A DNA stretch of 64,000 nt, from assembly GCA_048594975.1 (NCBI GenBank), contig JBMDXQ010000080.1:1-64000 (forward strand), read 5' to 3'. Numbering within the stretch: the first letter of the stretch is position 1; every line of letters begins with the position of its first letter. A program made the position numbers and the translations under genes. Shown here one piece after another: positions 1 through 9,052 of the stretch. The notes under the pieces are model-generated. The model saw only the letters and a program-made list of their open reading frames with translations. It made no database searches and was not told the origin of the DNA. This DNA comes from JBMDXB01 sp048594975. Lineage in GTDB: Bacteria; Acidobacteriota; Vicinamibacteria; Vicinamibacterales; 2-12-FULL-66-21.

Positions 1-59
1 GCATACCGGAGATCCTGGAGGAGCATTGCTGGGTTTAGACGCCGCCGGGCCCCGAAGGT

Positions 60-2114
60 TCAGAGATACTTCTTCATCCAGCCGAACACCGCCTCGTGCC
101 AGGCCTTGCTGTTCAGTGCCTTGAGGACCCAGTGCCCCTCGTCGGGGAACACGAGCGCCTCGGCCTCGACGCCGTTGCGCCGGAGCGCGGTGAACATCTG
201 CAGCCCCTGGTCCACCGGCACCCGGTAATCGAGCTCGTTGGTGATGATGAGCGTCGGCGTCCTGATCTTGTCGGCAAAGACGTGCGGCGACCACTTCGCG
301 AACTGCGCGCGGGCCTTCGCGTCCCACGGCCGGCCGCCGAATTCCCACTCGGGGAACCAGAGCTCCTCGGTCGCCATCATCATCGACTCGAGGTTCCACA
401 CGCCGTCGTGGCTGACGGCGGCCTTGAAGCGGGTGGTGTGGCCGACGATCCAGTTCACCGCGTAGCCGCCGTAGCTGGCGCCGGCGATGCCCATCCGCGT
501 GGAGTCGGTGAACGGCATCTTCGCGACCGCGTCGAACACGCCGTCGAGATCCGTCATCACCTTGCCGCCCCAGTCGCCGGAGATCTCGTCGACGAACCTC
601 TGGCCGAAGCCGGTCGACCCGCGCGGGTTCGGCGCGGCGACGACCCACCCCTGGGCCGCCCAGAGCGACGGATTCCAGCGGTGCGACCACGAGTCGAGCC
701 ACGCGCCCTGCGGGCCGCCGTGGATCAAAAAGACGACCGGGTACTTCTTCGAGGCGTCGAAGTCCGGCGGCTTGATCAGCCAGTACTGGATCTTCGCGCC
801 GCCGGCGCCCACCGCGGTCAGGCTCTCCGGCTGCGGGAACTGCACGTCCTTGAACAGCGGCTCGTTCTCACGCGTGAGCGCCCTGACCCTCGATCCGTCC
901 GCCGACGCCCGGTAGATCTCCGCCGGGGCCGTCAGCGTCGACTTCACGTATGCGAGGACGCCCCCGCCCTCGACGGCCGATGAAATCGCGCCCCCCTCGA
1001 GCAGGCGCTTCGGCGTACCGCCGGCCGCGGGGACGGCGAAGAGGTGCTCGCGCCCCTCCTGCTGGCCGCTGACGTAGATCGTCTTGCCGTCGGCGGACAG
1101 CGTGAGGCTCTCGGCCGAGAGATCCGGCGCTGTGAAGAGCGTCTTCTTCGCGCCCGTCGCGCGGTCGTAGGCGTCGAGATACCAGCGATCGGACTCGAAG
1201 CCGGCGCGCCGCTGGGCGCGGACGTAGATCGTCTTCCCGTCGGTCGAGTACACGGGGCTCACGTCAGCCGCCGGGTTGCTCGTGAGCTTCTTCGCCTGGC
1301 CACCGGTGGCGGGGACGGTCCACACGTCGTTGTTCGTCGTCCACGCCTCGCGGTCCCTGCCCTCGCGGTTGGAGACGAACGCGACCTCGGCGCCGTCGGG
1401 CGAGAACGCGATCCCCGCGTCCTCCTGGAAGTACGGCGGCGAGTCGAAGTCGCCGGGCGTCACGTCGACGGTCTTCCCCGATTCGACGTCGGTCACGAAC
1501 ACGTGGTGGCGGATGTTGTGCCGCCACTCGGCCCAGTGGCGGAAGAGCAGGCGCGTCAGCCGGTACGCCTTCACCGGGTTCTTCTCGGCCTCCTCCGCCG
1601 TCTTCTTCGTGCACTCGAGGTCCGGGCACTCGGGGTACACGTCGGACACGTACGCGATCTTCGACCCGTCGGCGGAGATGACGAGCGGCGTCTGAACGCC
1701 GAGCGGAACGCTGGTCAGTCTCCTGGGATCGCCGCGCGTCTCCTCCTGCGCGAGATACACCTGCGGGACCCCCTCGCGGTTCGAGATGAACGCGAGGCGC
1801 CTGGGGAGCGTCGGGAATATCCGCGGCGCGCTTTCGTTCTTCTCGGTCGCGATCGCCGCCTGCGGCGCGGAACCGTCGCCGCGGATCATCCAGATGTCCG
1901 AATTCCGCCGCCCCGTTTTCAAATCGGTGGTCGTGCGCGTGTAAACGACGGTCTGGCCGTCTGGCGAGATCTGCGGATCGCCCACGCGGACGACGGCGAG
2001 CAGGTCCTCGATCGTCATCGCGCGGCCGGCCGCCGCGCCCACCGGCGTATAGGCGGCCAGCGCGATCAGCGCAGCGGCGCCGGCAGCCAATCGAACGAAG
2101 AGTGCATGGGTCAC
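60..2114 (-). CDS. Secreted S9 family prolyl-oligopeptidase-type peptidase
   Basis: Serine peptidase of the S9 (acylaminoacyl/dipeptidyl peptidase) family, likely acting on peptides outside the cytoplasm. An N-terminal hydrophobic signal segment is followed by a TolB/WD-like beta-propeller and then a C-terminal alpha/beta-hydrolase domain. The nucleophile motif GASYGGY lies near residue 540; the Asp (NELDYRVP) and His (DEGHWV) follow in the expected order. I chose the GTG at 2114 because GAGGTGAT sits just before it and the signal peptide begins there; a longer reading to 2198 would overlap the upstream gene. About 684 residues, normal for the family. It follows the small membrane protein gene by 4 bases, so the two are probably cotranscribed. 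Substrate unknown. Confidence 0.9.
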   Translation of the reverse strand: MTHALFVRLAAGAAALIALAAYTPVGAAAGRAMTIEDLLAVVRVGDPQISPDGQTVVYTRTTTDLKTGRRNSDIWMIRGDGSAPQAAIATEKNESAPRIFPTLPRRLAFISNREGVPQVYLAQEETRGDPRRLTSVPLGVQTPLVISADGSKIAYVSDVYPECPDLECTKKTAEEAEKNPVKAYRLTRLLFRHWAEWRHNIRHHVFVTDVESGKTVDVTPGDFDSPPYFQEDAGIAFSPDGAEVAFVSNREGRDREAWTTNNDVWTVPATGGQAKKLTSNPAADVSPVYSTDGKTIYVRAQRRAGFESDRWYLDAYDRATGAKKTLFTAPDLSAESLTLSADGKTIYVSGQQEGREHLFAVPAAGGTPKRLLEGGAISSAVEGGGVLAYVKSTLTAPAEIYRASADGSRVRALTRENEPLFKDVQFPQPESLTAVGAGGAKIQYWLIKPPDFDASKKYPVVFLIHGGPQGAWLDSWSHRWNPSLWAAQGWVVAAPNPRGSTGFGQRFVDEISGDWGGKVMTDLDGVFDAVAKMPFTDSTRMGIAGASYGGYAVNWIVGHTTRFKAAVSHDGVWNLESMMMATEELWFPEWEFGGRPWDAKARAQFAKWSPHVFADKIRTPTLIITNELDYRVPVDQGLQMFTALRRNGVEAEALVFPDEGHWVLKALNSKAWHEAVFGWMKKYL

Positions 2115-2118
2115 GGTA

Positions 2119-2580
2119 TCACCTCGGAATGAGCGGGCGCGCGTGCGGCGTGCCGGGCCACGGGATGGCCACCAGCAGGGCGATGAGCGCAAGGGCAAAG
2201 AAGATCGCGGTCGTGCGGTGCTTGCGAAGCGGGTCGGCCGTCTTCTTGACGCGCGCGCGGCCGACGTGCATCAGCGCGACGCCGACGATCGCGCCGAACA
2301 CGTGCTCGACGGCCCAGAAGCGGAGATCCGGGCTTCGCATGGCGTTGCCGAAGTCGTCCATGGCCAGCGCGGTGTAAGGGCTGTACACGAAATACAGCAG
2401 CAGGCCGAGCACCACCTGGAGATCGAGGGCGATCATGAAGAGCAGGCTCAATCGCTCGTCGCCAGGCGTCCACGGCTTGCGCTGCTGCCATCCCCCGATG
2501 GCGCGAAGCACGGTCAGGAACCCCAGCAGGACGACGCCCCACCGGAGCCAGGAATGCGCGCTGAGCACGATGTCATACAT
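2119..2580 (-). CDS. Small four-helix membrane protein of unknown function
   Basis: A 153-residue protein with about four hydrophobic helices and histidines near helix ends (SAHSWLRW, AVEHVFG, ALMHVGR). The spacing recalls small haem-binding or cytochrome b561-like membrane proteins, but no family motif is decisive, so no function is assigned. The ATG is preceded by TACAAT seven bases upstream, which suggests a nearly leaderless transcript. The S9 peptidase starts 4 bases after its stop. Confidence 0.7.
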   Translation of the reverse strand: MYDIVLSAHSWLRWGVVLLGFLTVLRAIGGWQQRKPWTPGDERLSLLFMIALDLQVVLGLLLYFVYSPYTALAMDDFGNAMRSPDLRFWAVEHVFGAIVGVALMHVGRARVKKTADPLRKHRTTAIFFALALIALLVAIPWPGTPHARPLIPR

Positions 2581-2587
2581 GGATGGG

Positions 2588-2593
2588 ATTGTA
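2588..2593 (-). promoter_or_regulatory. -10 box TACAAT, near-leaderless promoter
   Basis: TACAAT on the minus strand lies 7 bases before the ATG of the membrane protein gene. With normal -10 geometry the transcript would start about one base before the ATG. No convincing -35 box is seen, and there is no Shine-Dalgarno sequence. Confidence 0.5.
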
Positions 2594-2633
2594 CTCCGCG
2601 GAACACGGCGGGCCCGCCGGTGTCCATTACGGC

Positions 2634-3398
2634 ATGCTCGAAGCCCGCCACCTCACCAAGTACTACTCGGCCATCCCGGCCGCGCAGGACGTCAGCTTCC
2701 GGGTGCGCCGCGGCGAGGTGCTCGGCCTGCTGGGACCGAACGGCTCGGGCAAATCGACGACCGTCTCGATGCTCACGGCGCTGCTCGAGCCGTCGGGCGG
2801 CGACGTGCTGCTGGACGGAACCGACGTCCGCGCCGACACGCTCGCCTACAAGGCGCGGCTCGGGTACGTCCCGGAGGAAGCACACCTCTACAGCTATCTG
2901 ACCGGACCGGAGTACCTTCTGCTGGTCGGCGAGCTGCGCGGCCTCTCGCGGAGGCGGCTCGACGAGAAGATCGACGGGCTGCTGGAGATCTTCAACCTGT
3001 ACGACGACCGCTACGCGCCGATCTCCGCCTATTCGAAGGGCATGCGGCAGAAGATCCTCATCTCGGCGGCGCTGCTGCACGATCCCGACATCGTCGTCCT
3101 CGACGAGCCGTGCAACGGGCTGGACGTGACGTCGACGCTCGTGCTGCGGAGCCTCGTGCAGGCGCTGGCGGCCGAGGGGAAGATGATCGTCTACAGCTCG
3201 CACGTGCTCGAGATGGTCGAGCGCGTCGCGACCAACGTGCTGATCCTCCACGAGTCGCGCGTCGTGGCGTACGACTCGGTGTCGAGGCTGCGCGATCTGA
3301 TGATGCTGCCGTCGCTGGAGCAGGTGTTCCGCAAGGTGGTCAACGCCGAGGACGTCGAGCGCCAGGCCGAGCGGGTCGTCGAATTCATGAAGTTATGA
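2634..3398 (+). CDS. ABC transporter ATP-binding protein
   Basis: ATPase subunit of an ABC-2 type export system, 254 residues from the ATG at 2634. Walker A is GPNGSGKST (about residues 34-42), the signature region is YSKGMRQK, and Walker B is IVVLDEPCNGLD. The order and the short length fit the CcmA/YbhF-like exporter ATPases. Its stop overlaps the start of the permease gene (ATGA), so they form one unit. An upstream extension to 2583 has no support and would abut the divergent promoter. The exported substrate cannot be deduced. Confidence 0.92.
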   Translation: MLEARHLTKYYSAIPAAQDVSFRVRRGEVLGLLGPNGSGKSTTVSMLTALLEPSGGDVLLDGTDVRADTLAYKARLGYVPEEAHLYSYLTGPEYLLLVGELRGLSRRRLDEKIDGLLEIFNLYDDRYAPISAYSKGMRQKILISAALLHDPDIVVLDEPCNGLDVTSTLVLRSLVQALAAEGKMIVYSSHVLEMVERVATNVLILHESRVVAYDSVSRLRDLMMLPSLEQVFRKVVNAEDVERQAERVVEFMKL

Positions 3399-5071
3399 CG
3401 CCGCTCGAGCACCGGCAGATCGTCCTCCTGACGAAGACGTTCTTCACGCGGCTCTTCGAGAGCGATCTGATGCCGCCGGGGCTGCCGCAGGTGCGGCTGG
3501 TGATCGGCGCGGTGTCGGCGATCACGATGACGCTGACGATCGTCCCCGTCATGCTCCGCCTGCACCCGACGCGGTTCGCGGCGTTCCAGTACACGATCGC
3601 GATGATCGCGCTCGTCTTCGTCGCGCTGGTGGTGTGGGAGGGCATCTTCCCCGACCGGCGCGACAGCCGGATCCTGTCGCCGCTGCCGATCCGGACGCGC
3701 GCGTTCGTCGTCGCGCGGCTCGGCGCGCTGGCGGGCTTCTTCGGGCTTTTCGCGGTCGGCTCGACCGTGCTGCCGTCGTTCGCCTTCACGACCGTCGGCA
3801 ATCCCGTCGCCCATTTCGTGGCGCTCGTCGCGCTCGACGCGTTCGCCTTCTTCTCCATCGTCGCGCTGCAGTGCGTGCTGCTGAACGTCGCCGGACGCGC
3901 GGCCGCGCAGCGGCTCGCGCTCGTCCTGCAGGTGGCGATCGTCGTCGCCCTGCTGCACGCGCCGGTGCTGCCGGCCAGCCCGCGCAGCGCCGCCGGCCCC
4001 GGCGCCTTCGCGGCGTGGTGGCTGCCCTCGCTCTGGTTCGTGGGGCTGTACGAAGTGCTCGCGGGTCAGGCCACCCCGAACGCGCGCGCCCTCGCCGCCA
4101 CGGCGGCGGCCGGCGCCACGGCGCTGCCGATCCTGACGGCGCTCCTCTACGCGGCCACCTACCGGCGGCTGCTCCGTCTGGCGATCGAGGGCGAGGCGCC
4201 GCCGGGAACGCCGCGGACGCGGCTGGCGCTGCCGCGCGCGATCGCCAGCCGGCTCGTCATCCTCGCGGTGCCCAGTGCGGTCGCTCGCGGCGTCTGCATG
4301 TTCACGCTGCACACCATCGCGCGCAGCCGCCGGCACAAGATGCTCCTCGCGATGTACCTCGGCGTCGCGGCAGCGCTCAGCTTCTCCGTCGTCGTGCCGC
4401 GGGCGCTGCTGCGAGGGTTCGAGGGATTCGCCACGCCGGACGCGGCACTGCTCTCGTCGCCGCTCGTGCTCATGTTCATGACGCTCGTCGGCATGCGGTC
4501 GCTGATCCGGATCCCGGTAGAGATCAATGCCAACTGGATCTTCCGGCTACGCGAGCCGGTCCAGCGCGGCGCGGCGGTCGGCGGGGTGGCGTGCGCGATG
4601 ATGCTGGGCGGCGTGCTGCCGGTCGCGCTGCTCGCCGGCGTCATCGCGTGGGTCTTGTGGGGAGCCGCCGTGGCGATCCGGCACACGGCGTTCTGCGCCG
4701 CGCTCGGGGTGCTGCTGACCCACGTCCTGCTCATCACCTTCAACAGGTTCCCGTTCACCTGCCCGTACGTCCCGGGCTCGTCGCGCATCCGCATGCTGTG
4801 GCCCGCCTACCTAACGCTCTTCTCCCTCTATTCCTATTCGATGGGACGCGTCCAGGTGCGGCTGTTCGCCGACGATGCGCGCCTGCTCGCGGCAGTCGGC
4901 GCCATCCTGGCGGCGGCAGCGGCGCTCGCGCTCCTCCGCCGGCTTCTGCTCCGCCACTGGATCGGCTTCACCTACGAGGTGCCCGATCCGAACGCGATGT
5001 TTGAAGGGTTCCACCTGAGCGAACAGCTCGCCGCCGAGCGCGCCCGGACACGCGCGGTAGAGCCGCTCTGA
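3395..5071 (+). CDS. Multi-spanning ABC transporter permease-like protein
   Basis: A 558-residue polytopic membrane protein with many hydrophobic helices and a short soluble start. Its ATG overlaps the stop of the ATPase gene by four bases, which marks it as the membrane partner of that exporter. It lacks the FtsX/MacB periplasmic domain and is longer than a usual ABC-2 permease, resembling large unclassified permeases with about 12 helices. Function beyond transport is not clear from the sequence. Confidence 0.85.
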   Translation: MTPLEHRQIVLLTKTFFTRLFESDLMPPGLPQVRLVIGAVSAITMTLTIVPVMLRLHPTRFAAFQYTIAMIALVFVALVVWEGIFPDRRDSRILSPLPIRTRAFVVARLGALAGFFGLFAVGSTVLPSFAFTTVGNPVAHFVALVALDAFAFFSIVALQCVLLNVAGRAAAQRLALVLQVAIVVALLHAPVLPASPRSAAGPGAFAAWWLPSLWFVGLYEVLAGQATPNARALAATAAAGATALPILTALLYAATYRRLLRLAIEGEAPPGTPRTRLALPRAIASRLVILAVPSAVARGVCMFTLHTIARSRRHKMLLAMYLGVAAALSFSVVVPRALLRGFEGFATPDAALLSSPLVLMFMTLVGMRSLIRIPVEINANWIFRLREPVQRGAAVGGVACAMMLGGVLPVALLAGVIAWVLWGAAVAIRHTAFCAALGVLLTHVLLITFNRFPFTCPYVPGSSRIRMLWPAYLTLFSLYSYSMGRVQVRLFADDARLLAAVGAILAAAAALALLRRLLLRHWIGFTYEVPDPNAMFEGFHLSEQLAAERARTRAVEPL

Positions 5072-5111
5072 GGGTCGGCCCGGCGTCCATCGCGCGCGAA
5101 CGGCCGGACGC

Positions 5112-5369
5112 ATGCAGCCTCTGCACGAATTGCGACACCGCATCAGGTGGGACGCCGAGTTCGGCAGGGGCGAGTTCGCGCTCGGCTACTACGATCGCGT
5201 GCTCGGCGAGGAGCTGGTGATCCCCTTCTCCTCGGTGGGGCTCGACACGAGCGGCCGCCCGGCCCTCCCGTTCACCGATCCAGGCGAAGCGACGCAACGA
5301 CTCCCGCTCCATCGCGTACGCACGGTGTATAAGAATGGCCAGGTGACCTGGAAACGTTTACCGCGGTGA
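5112..5369 (+). CDS. MJ1316/DUF504 domain protein
   Basis: An 85-residue protein that is essentially one MJ1316 (DUF504, UPF0248) domain. It shows the family pattern PLHELRHRIRWD, then FALGYYDR, and a basic C-terminal strand with VRTVYKNGQVTWKR. The family name refers to proposed recognition of RNA cyclic ends, but no activity is established for stand-alone bacterial copies. It lies 40 bases after the permease gene and 7 bases before the fucosidase, so it may belong to either transcription unit. Confidence 0.8.
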   Translation: MQPLHELRHRIRWDAEFGRGEFALGYYDRVLGEELVIPFSSVGLDTSGRPALPFTDPGEATQRLPLHRVRTVYKNGQVTWKRLPR

Positions 5370-5376
5370 CGCTCAC

Positions 5377-6762
5377 ATGCTGAAGAGGATCGTGCTGGTC
5401 GCCTGCGTTGCAGGCGTGTCTCTCGCCGCCCTCCAGGGCCCGCGCACGGAATCGGCCGCCGAGCGCGACGCGCGCATGGCCTGGTGGCGCGAGGCGCGGT
5501 TCGGCGTGTTTGTCCACTGGGGCCTCTATTCGGGGCTCGCCGGGACGTGGGACGGCAAGCCCGTCGCGACGTCCGGGGGGATGGAGTGGATCCAGAACCG
5601 CGTGAAGGCGGACACCGACACCTATGCGAAGCGAGCGATCCCGCTGTTCAGGCCCACTGCAGATTTCGCCCGCGAGTGGGCGCGTCTCGCGCAGGACGCC
5701 GGCGCGCGCTACGTCGTCTTCACGACCAAGCACCACGACGGGTTCGCGCTGCACGATTCGCGCGTAAGCGAGTACGATGCCGGGTCCGTGCTCGGGCGCG
5801 ACCTCGTCAGGGAGATCGTGTCGGCGTTGCGCGCCGAGGGGCTGCGCGTCGGCTTCTACCACTCGGTCATCGACTGGCACCACGACCAGTACGAGTACGC
5901 CCGCTCGCAGCAGCTCCCTCACCCCCTGCGCGGGCAGCCCTACCCGAACGGCACGCGCGACCACCGCAAGTACGTCGAGTACCTCCACGCACAGGCCGCC
6001 GAGCTGCTCTCGAGCTACGGGCCGATCGACATCGTGTGGTGGGACTACAGCGCGCAGGACTTCCAGGGCGACCAGGCGTGGCGCGCGTTCGATCTGATGG
6101 CGCTCGCGCGCGCGAAGCAGCCGCGCATCATCATGAACAACCGCCTGTTCCGGACGCCGGAGGCGGGCTGGAAGAGCATGGGGACCGAAGGCTACGCGCC
6201 GTCGCTCGATCCGAAGTACGGCGACTTCATCACGCCCGAACAGCACATACCGGCAACCGGCATGCCCGGCATCGACTGGGAGACGTGCATGACCATGAAC
6301 ACGACGTGGGGATACAGCGAGCACGACCACGCGTGGAAGTCCGACGAGACCCTCATCCGCAATCTGGTGGACATCGCGAGCAAAGGAGGCAACTACCTGC
6401 TCAACATCGGTCCGAAGGGCGACGGCTCGTTGCCGGACGAAAGCGTACGGCCGATGCGGGCGATCGGTCGCTGGCTGCAGAGGAACGCCGAGTCGATCCA
6501 CGGCACGCGCGCCAGCCAGTTCGCGGACCTGACGTGGGGCCGGAGCACGACGAAGGGGAACACGCGGTACTTCCACGTGTTCGACTGGCCGGCCGACGGC
6601 CGCCTGGTCGTGCCCGGCCTGGCGGCGCCGGTCAGCGGCGCGCGGCTGCTCGGCGGCGCAGCGTTGAAGACGGCGAGCACCGCGGGCGGCCTCGTGATCA
6701 CCGTGCCGGCCTACCCGCCCGATCCCATCGCTACGGTCATTGCAGTGGAACTGCGATCATGA
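5377..6762 (+). CDS. Secreted GH29 alpha-L-fucosidase
   Basis: Glycoside hydrolase family 29 enzyme removing terminal alpha-L-fucose. The start carries a short signal peptide. Family motifs follow in order: RFGVFVHWGLYSG, TTKHHDGFALHDS, and IDIVWWDYS, which should hold the catalytic Asp nucleophile. NYLLNIGPKGDG and a C-terminal beta-sandwich complete the fold. At 461 residues it is full length. It is the only obvious glycosidase here, so it is not part of a visible polysaccharide locus. Confidence 0.92.
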   Translation: MLKRIVLVACVAGVSLAALQGPRTESAAERDARMAWWREARFGVFVHWGLYSGLAGTWDGKPVATSGGMEWIQNRVKADTDTYAKRAIPLFRPTADFAREWARLAQDAGARYVVFTTKHHDGFALHDSRVSEYDAGSVLGRDLVREIVSALRAEGLRVGFYHSVIDWHHDQYEYARSQQLPHPLRGQPYPNGTRDHRKYVEYLHAQAAELLSSYGPIDIVWWDYSAQDFQGDQAWRAFDLMALARAKQPRIIMNNRLFRTPEAGWKSMGTEGYAPSLDPKYGDFITPEQHIPATGMPGIDWETCMTMNTTWGYSEHDHAWKSDETLIRNLVDIASKGGNYLLNIGPKGDGSLPDESVRPMRAIGRWLQRNAESIHGTRASQFADLTWGRSTTKGNTRYFHVFDWPADGRLVVPGLAAPVSGARLLGGAALKTASTAGGLVITVPAYPPDPIATVIAVELRS

Positions 6763-6840
6763 CCGGCGTCTGGTGGAGAAGCAGAAGCGGGAGCGCGCTT
6801 CGAAGACAACGACCGCTTCGCGGTGCGCGCCGCCGGCTGG

Positions 6841-6968
6841 GGGTGCAAGGGGTGCTAAAGGGGTGCTGATGGGTGGTTGGGGGCTGCGCCAAAGCACCTC
6901 CAGCACCTCGCACTCCTCCAGCACCCTTCCAGCACCTTCCAGCACCGTTCCAGCATCGTTCCAGCACC
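6841..6968. repeat. Word-repeat array with inverted halves (GGTGCT / AGCACC)
   Basis: About 130 bases between the fucosidase and the convergent PAP2 gene hold three GGTGC(T) words on the left and seven spaced AGCACC or near-AGCACC words on the right, the latter about every 9-11 bases (AGCACCTTCC and variants). The arms could pair as an imperfect hairpin. The array touches the PAP2 stop codon and may act as a bidirectional terminator. No gene is seen in the rest of 6763-6968. Confidence 0.75.
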
Positions 6969-7745
6969 CTAGATCACCCACCACACGACAAGCGCGACGA
7001 TCCATCCGGTGATCGCGTCGAGGGCGTAGTGGTAGCGGCCGAACACCGCGCCGGCCGACACCGCGGCGGCGTTGAAGAACATCCACGCCACCCAAGGCAG
7101 CGGCGCGTGCAGCACGAGCAGCGCGGCGGCGAGTGCCTCGGCGGTGTGGCCGCTGGGGAACGTGTTCACGTGGATGCTGGCGGCGCCGAGGAGCCGAAGG
7201 TTGAGGCGGCGGGTCTGCGCCCGCCAGGGGTCCGCCACCTCGAGCGCCCGCGGCGGCCTCGTCTGAATCCAGGGGAGCGCCGCAAAGCACACGTAATCGG
7301 TCACCAGCACGACGGTCCAGAAGCGCTGCGGGTCCGGCGCGTCGGTGAGCGTCAGCTGCATCACCAGCGCCATCCCGACGAGCGGGTAGACCCCCACATA
7401 GGCCACCTCGAGGAACTCGGCGACCGCGCGCGGGAGGCGCGCCGCGATGGCACGGATCCGGAGCGTGCCATCGAACCCGAGCAGGAACCGCTCGATTCCG
7501 GACATGGCCGCGCTGAAGAGACGGCCGCTCGTCCAGTAGGCGGTCAGCAGCAGCGCCGGCGCGAGCAGCCAGTCGTGCAGGAGCGGCGTGAACGGCAGGC
7601 GCGCGGCGAGGATCGACAACCCCAGGCCGGCCGCGGACCAGGCCAGCGCCGCGCGCCGGCGGTGGACCGGGAGGCGCGGCAGCGCCACCGCGAGGACGGC
7701 GGCGTACCCGAAGAAGAGGCCGCTTGCCAGCGGCCAGGCGGTCAT
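6969..7745 (-). CDS. PAP2 superfamily membrane phosphatase
   Basis: A 258-residue integral membrane protein with phosphatidic-acid-phosphatase-like signature parts: PSGHTAEALAAALL, then GRYHYALDAITGW near the C-terminus, which hold the phosphatase histidines. The first motif (KxxxxxxRP) is weak or diverged. Likely acts on a lipid phosphate or polyprenyl phosphate. Its ATG overlaps the stop of the upstream alpha/beta hydrolase by a few bases, so the two are cotranscribed. Confidence 0.8.
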   Translation of the reverse strand: MTAWPLASGLFFGYAAVLAVALPRLPVHRRRAALAWSAAGLGLSILAARLPFTPLLHDWLLAPALLLTAYWTSGRLFSAAMSGIERFLLGFDGTLRIRAIAARLPRAVAEFLEVAYVGVYPLVGMALVMQLTLTDAPDPQRFWTVVLVTDYVCFAALPWIQTRPPRALEVADPWRAQTRRLNLRLLGAASIHVNTFPSGHTAEALAAALLVLHAPLPWVAWMFFNAAAVSAGAVFGRYHYALDAITGWIVALVVWWVI

Positions 7746-8572
7746 GGTTGCTGCAGGCCTGACACGAACCGGTCGATCGCGGCCCAGTAGGCGGCCGGAT
7801 CGGCGACGTGCAGATCGTTGTGATCCGCTCCGGCGATCGCGACGAACTCCTTCCGCCGCGTGGGCGCGCGATCGAAGACCTCGCGGCCGGCGCGGAACGG
7901 GATCATGCGGTCGCGATCGCCGTGGATGACGAGCAGCGGCCCGTCGTATCGCTCTATAAGGCGCGAAGTCGGAAAACGGTAGCTCGCGAACAGCAGCAGG
8001 CCGCGCATCACCGGGTTGCCACGAAACAGCGCGTGGAGATCGGGGAACGGGCTCTCGAGGACGAGCGCGTCAGGACGGACCCGGCTCGTCGCGCGGGCCG
8101 CGACCGGCGTCCCGATCGAACGGCCCCAGAAGACGACTGGCACGCCCGCCTTGCGCAGCTGCGCGTCGAACAGGGCCACCGCCGCGTCCGCGTCGGTGTA
8201 GAGACCGCGCTCGCTCGGCGTCCCCGTGCTCGCCCCGTACCCGCGGTAATCCGTCGCCAGCACGCTGAACCCGCGCCGGCGCAGCCCCGCGATCACGTCC
8301 AGCCACAGCGACAGGTTGCCGCCGTTGCCGTGCCAGAACAGGACCTGGCCGCGGGGCTGGGGGTGCTCCAGCCACCAGGCGTGGAGCGTCTCGCCGTCCG
8401 GGGTGACGATCCCGAGGTTCGTGAAGGGCAGTCCGACGGCAGCCGGCGTTTCCTGGACGCCGCGGATCGGGAAGAACGCCATCTTCGGCTCCAGCAGCCA
8501 GACGACCACCTTGATTGCCGCGAGGACGACGAGGAGCGTCACGATCGGCCGCACAACGGGGACGCTCGACAT
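7742..8572 (-). CDS. Membrane-anchored alpha/beta hydrolase
   Basis: Serine hydrolase of the YfhR/ABHD13-like group (276 residues). An N-terminal helix anchors it. The oxyanion motif is FWHGNGGN, the nucleophile elbow GRSIG, the acid HGDRDRMIPF and the base histidine GADHND. It probably cleaves an ester or amide near the membrane. It is translationally coupled to the PAP2 phosphatase, so a role in lipid turnover is possible (inference). Confidence 0.88.
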   Translation of the reverse strand: MSSVPVVRPIVTLLVVLAAIKVVVWLLEPKMAFFPIRGVQETPAAVGLPFTNLGIVTPDGETLHAWWLEHPQPRGQVLFWHGNGGNLSLWLDVIAGLRRRGFSVLATDYRGYGASTGTPSERGLYTDADAAVALFDAQLRKAGVPVVFWGRSIGTPVAARATSRVRPDALVLESPFPDLHALFRGNPVMRGLLLFASYRFPTSRLIERYDGPLLVIHGDRDRMIPFRAGREVFDRAPTRRKEFVAIAGADHNDLHVADPAAYWAAIDRFVSGLQQP

Positions 8573-8647
8573 TTCCGGATAAGAGTACAGTGCGACGCCC
8601 GCCAGACGTCCTCATTCTGCGAGAGGGTGAGCGTCCCCGTTTTCTCC

Positions 8648-8653
8648 TACAAT
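8648..8653 (+). promoter_or_regulatory. -10 box TACAAT, leaderless promoter
   Basis: TACAAT is followed by six bases (CTCCCC) and then the ATG at 8660, placing the predicted transcription start on the A of the ATG. There is no Shine-Dalgarno sequence before this ATG. Confidence 0.55.
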
Positions 8654-8659
8654 CTCCCC

Positions 8660-9052
8660 ATGGCCGAGAACACGCCGCCGGTCGGGACCGTGATCTGGCG
8701 CGACCTGACGGTTCCGGATGCCGCCGCCATCCGCGACTTCTATGCCCGTGTCGTGGGCTGGCGCGCCGAGCCCGTCAACATGGGATCGCACACGGATTTC
8801 AACATGCTGCCGCCCGACGGGTCGGAGCCGGCCGCCGGCATCTGTCACGCCCGCGGCGTCAATGCCGACCTGCCGCCCCAGTGGCTGATGTACATCGTCG
8901 TCGACGACGTGGATCAGAGCGCAACCGACTGCGTGAAGCTCGGCGGCACGATCGTCTCGCCGCAGCGCAGCATGGGCGGCGGACGCTTCTGTGTCATCCG
9001 CGACCCGGCCGGCGCCGTGTGCGCGCTCTACCAGCCGCCGACCGCCGCGTGA
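8660..9052 (+). CDS. VOC family (glyoxalase-like) protein
   Basis: A 130-residue protein with two beta-alpha-beta-beta-beta units typical of the vicinal oxygen chelate fold, similar to the group annotated as CFP32-like. IWRDLTVPDAAAIRDFYARVVGW opens the first unit, and FCVIRDPAGAVCALYQP closes the second. Its substrate is not predictable. The stop overlaps the GTG of the HAD gene (GTGA). Confidence 0.85.
   Translation: MAENTPPVGTVIWRDLTVPDAAAIRDFYARVVGWRAEPVNMGSHTDFNMLPPDGSEPAAGICHARGVNADLPPQWLMYIVVDDVDQSATDCVKLGGTIVSPQRSMGGGRFCVIRDPAGAVCALYQPPTAA

Noticed and set aside
1..39. A short frame reading IPEILEEHCWV and a stop at the left edge
   Set aside because: Too short to recognise; it could be the tail of a rightward gene but nothing supports it.
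96..2132. Long open frames opposite the S9 peptidase
   Set aside because: GC-rich shadow frames rich in Arg, with no domain features; the minus-strand peptidase is clear.
6841..6968. CRISPR-like array
   Set aside because: Words are only 6-10 bases with no unique spacers of constant length, and no cas genes are present.
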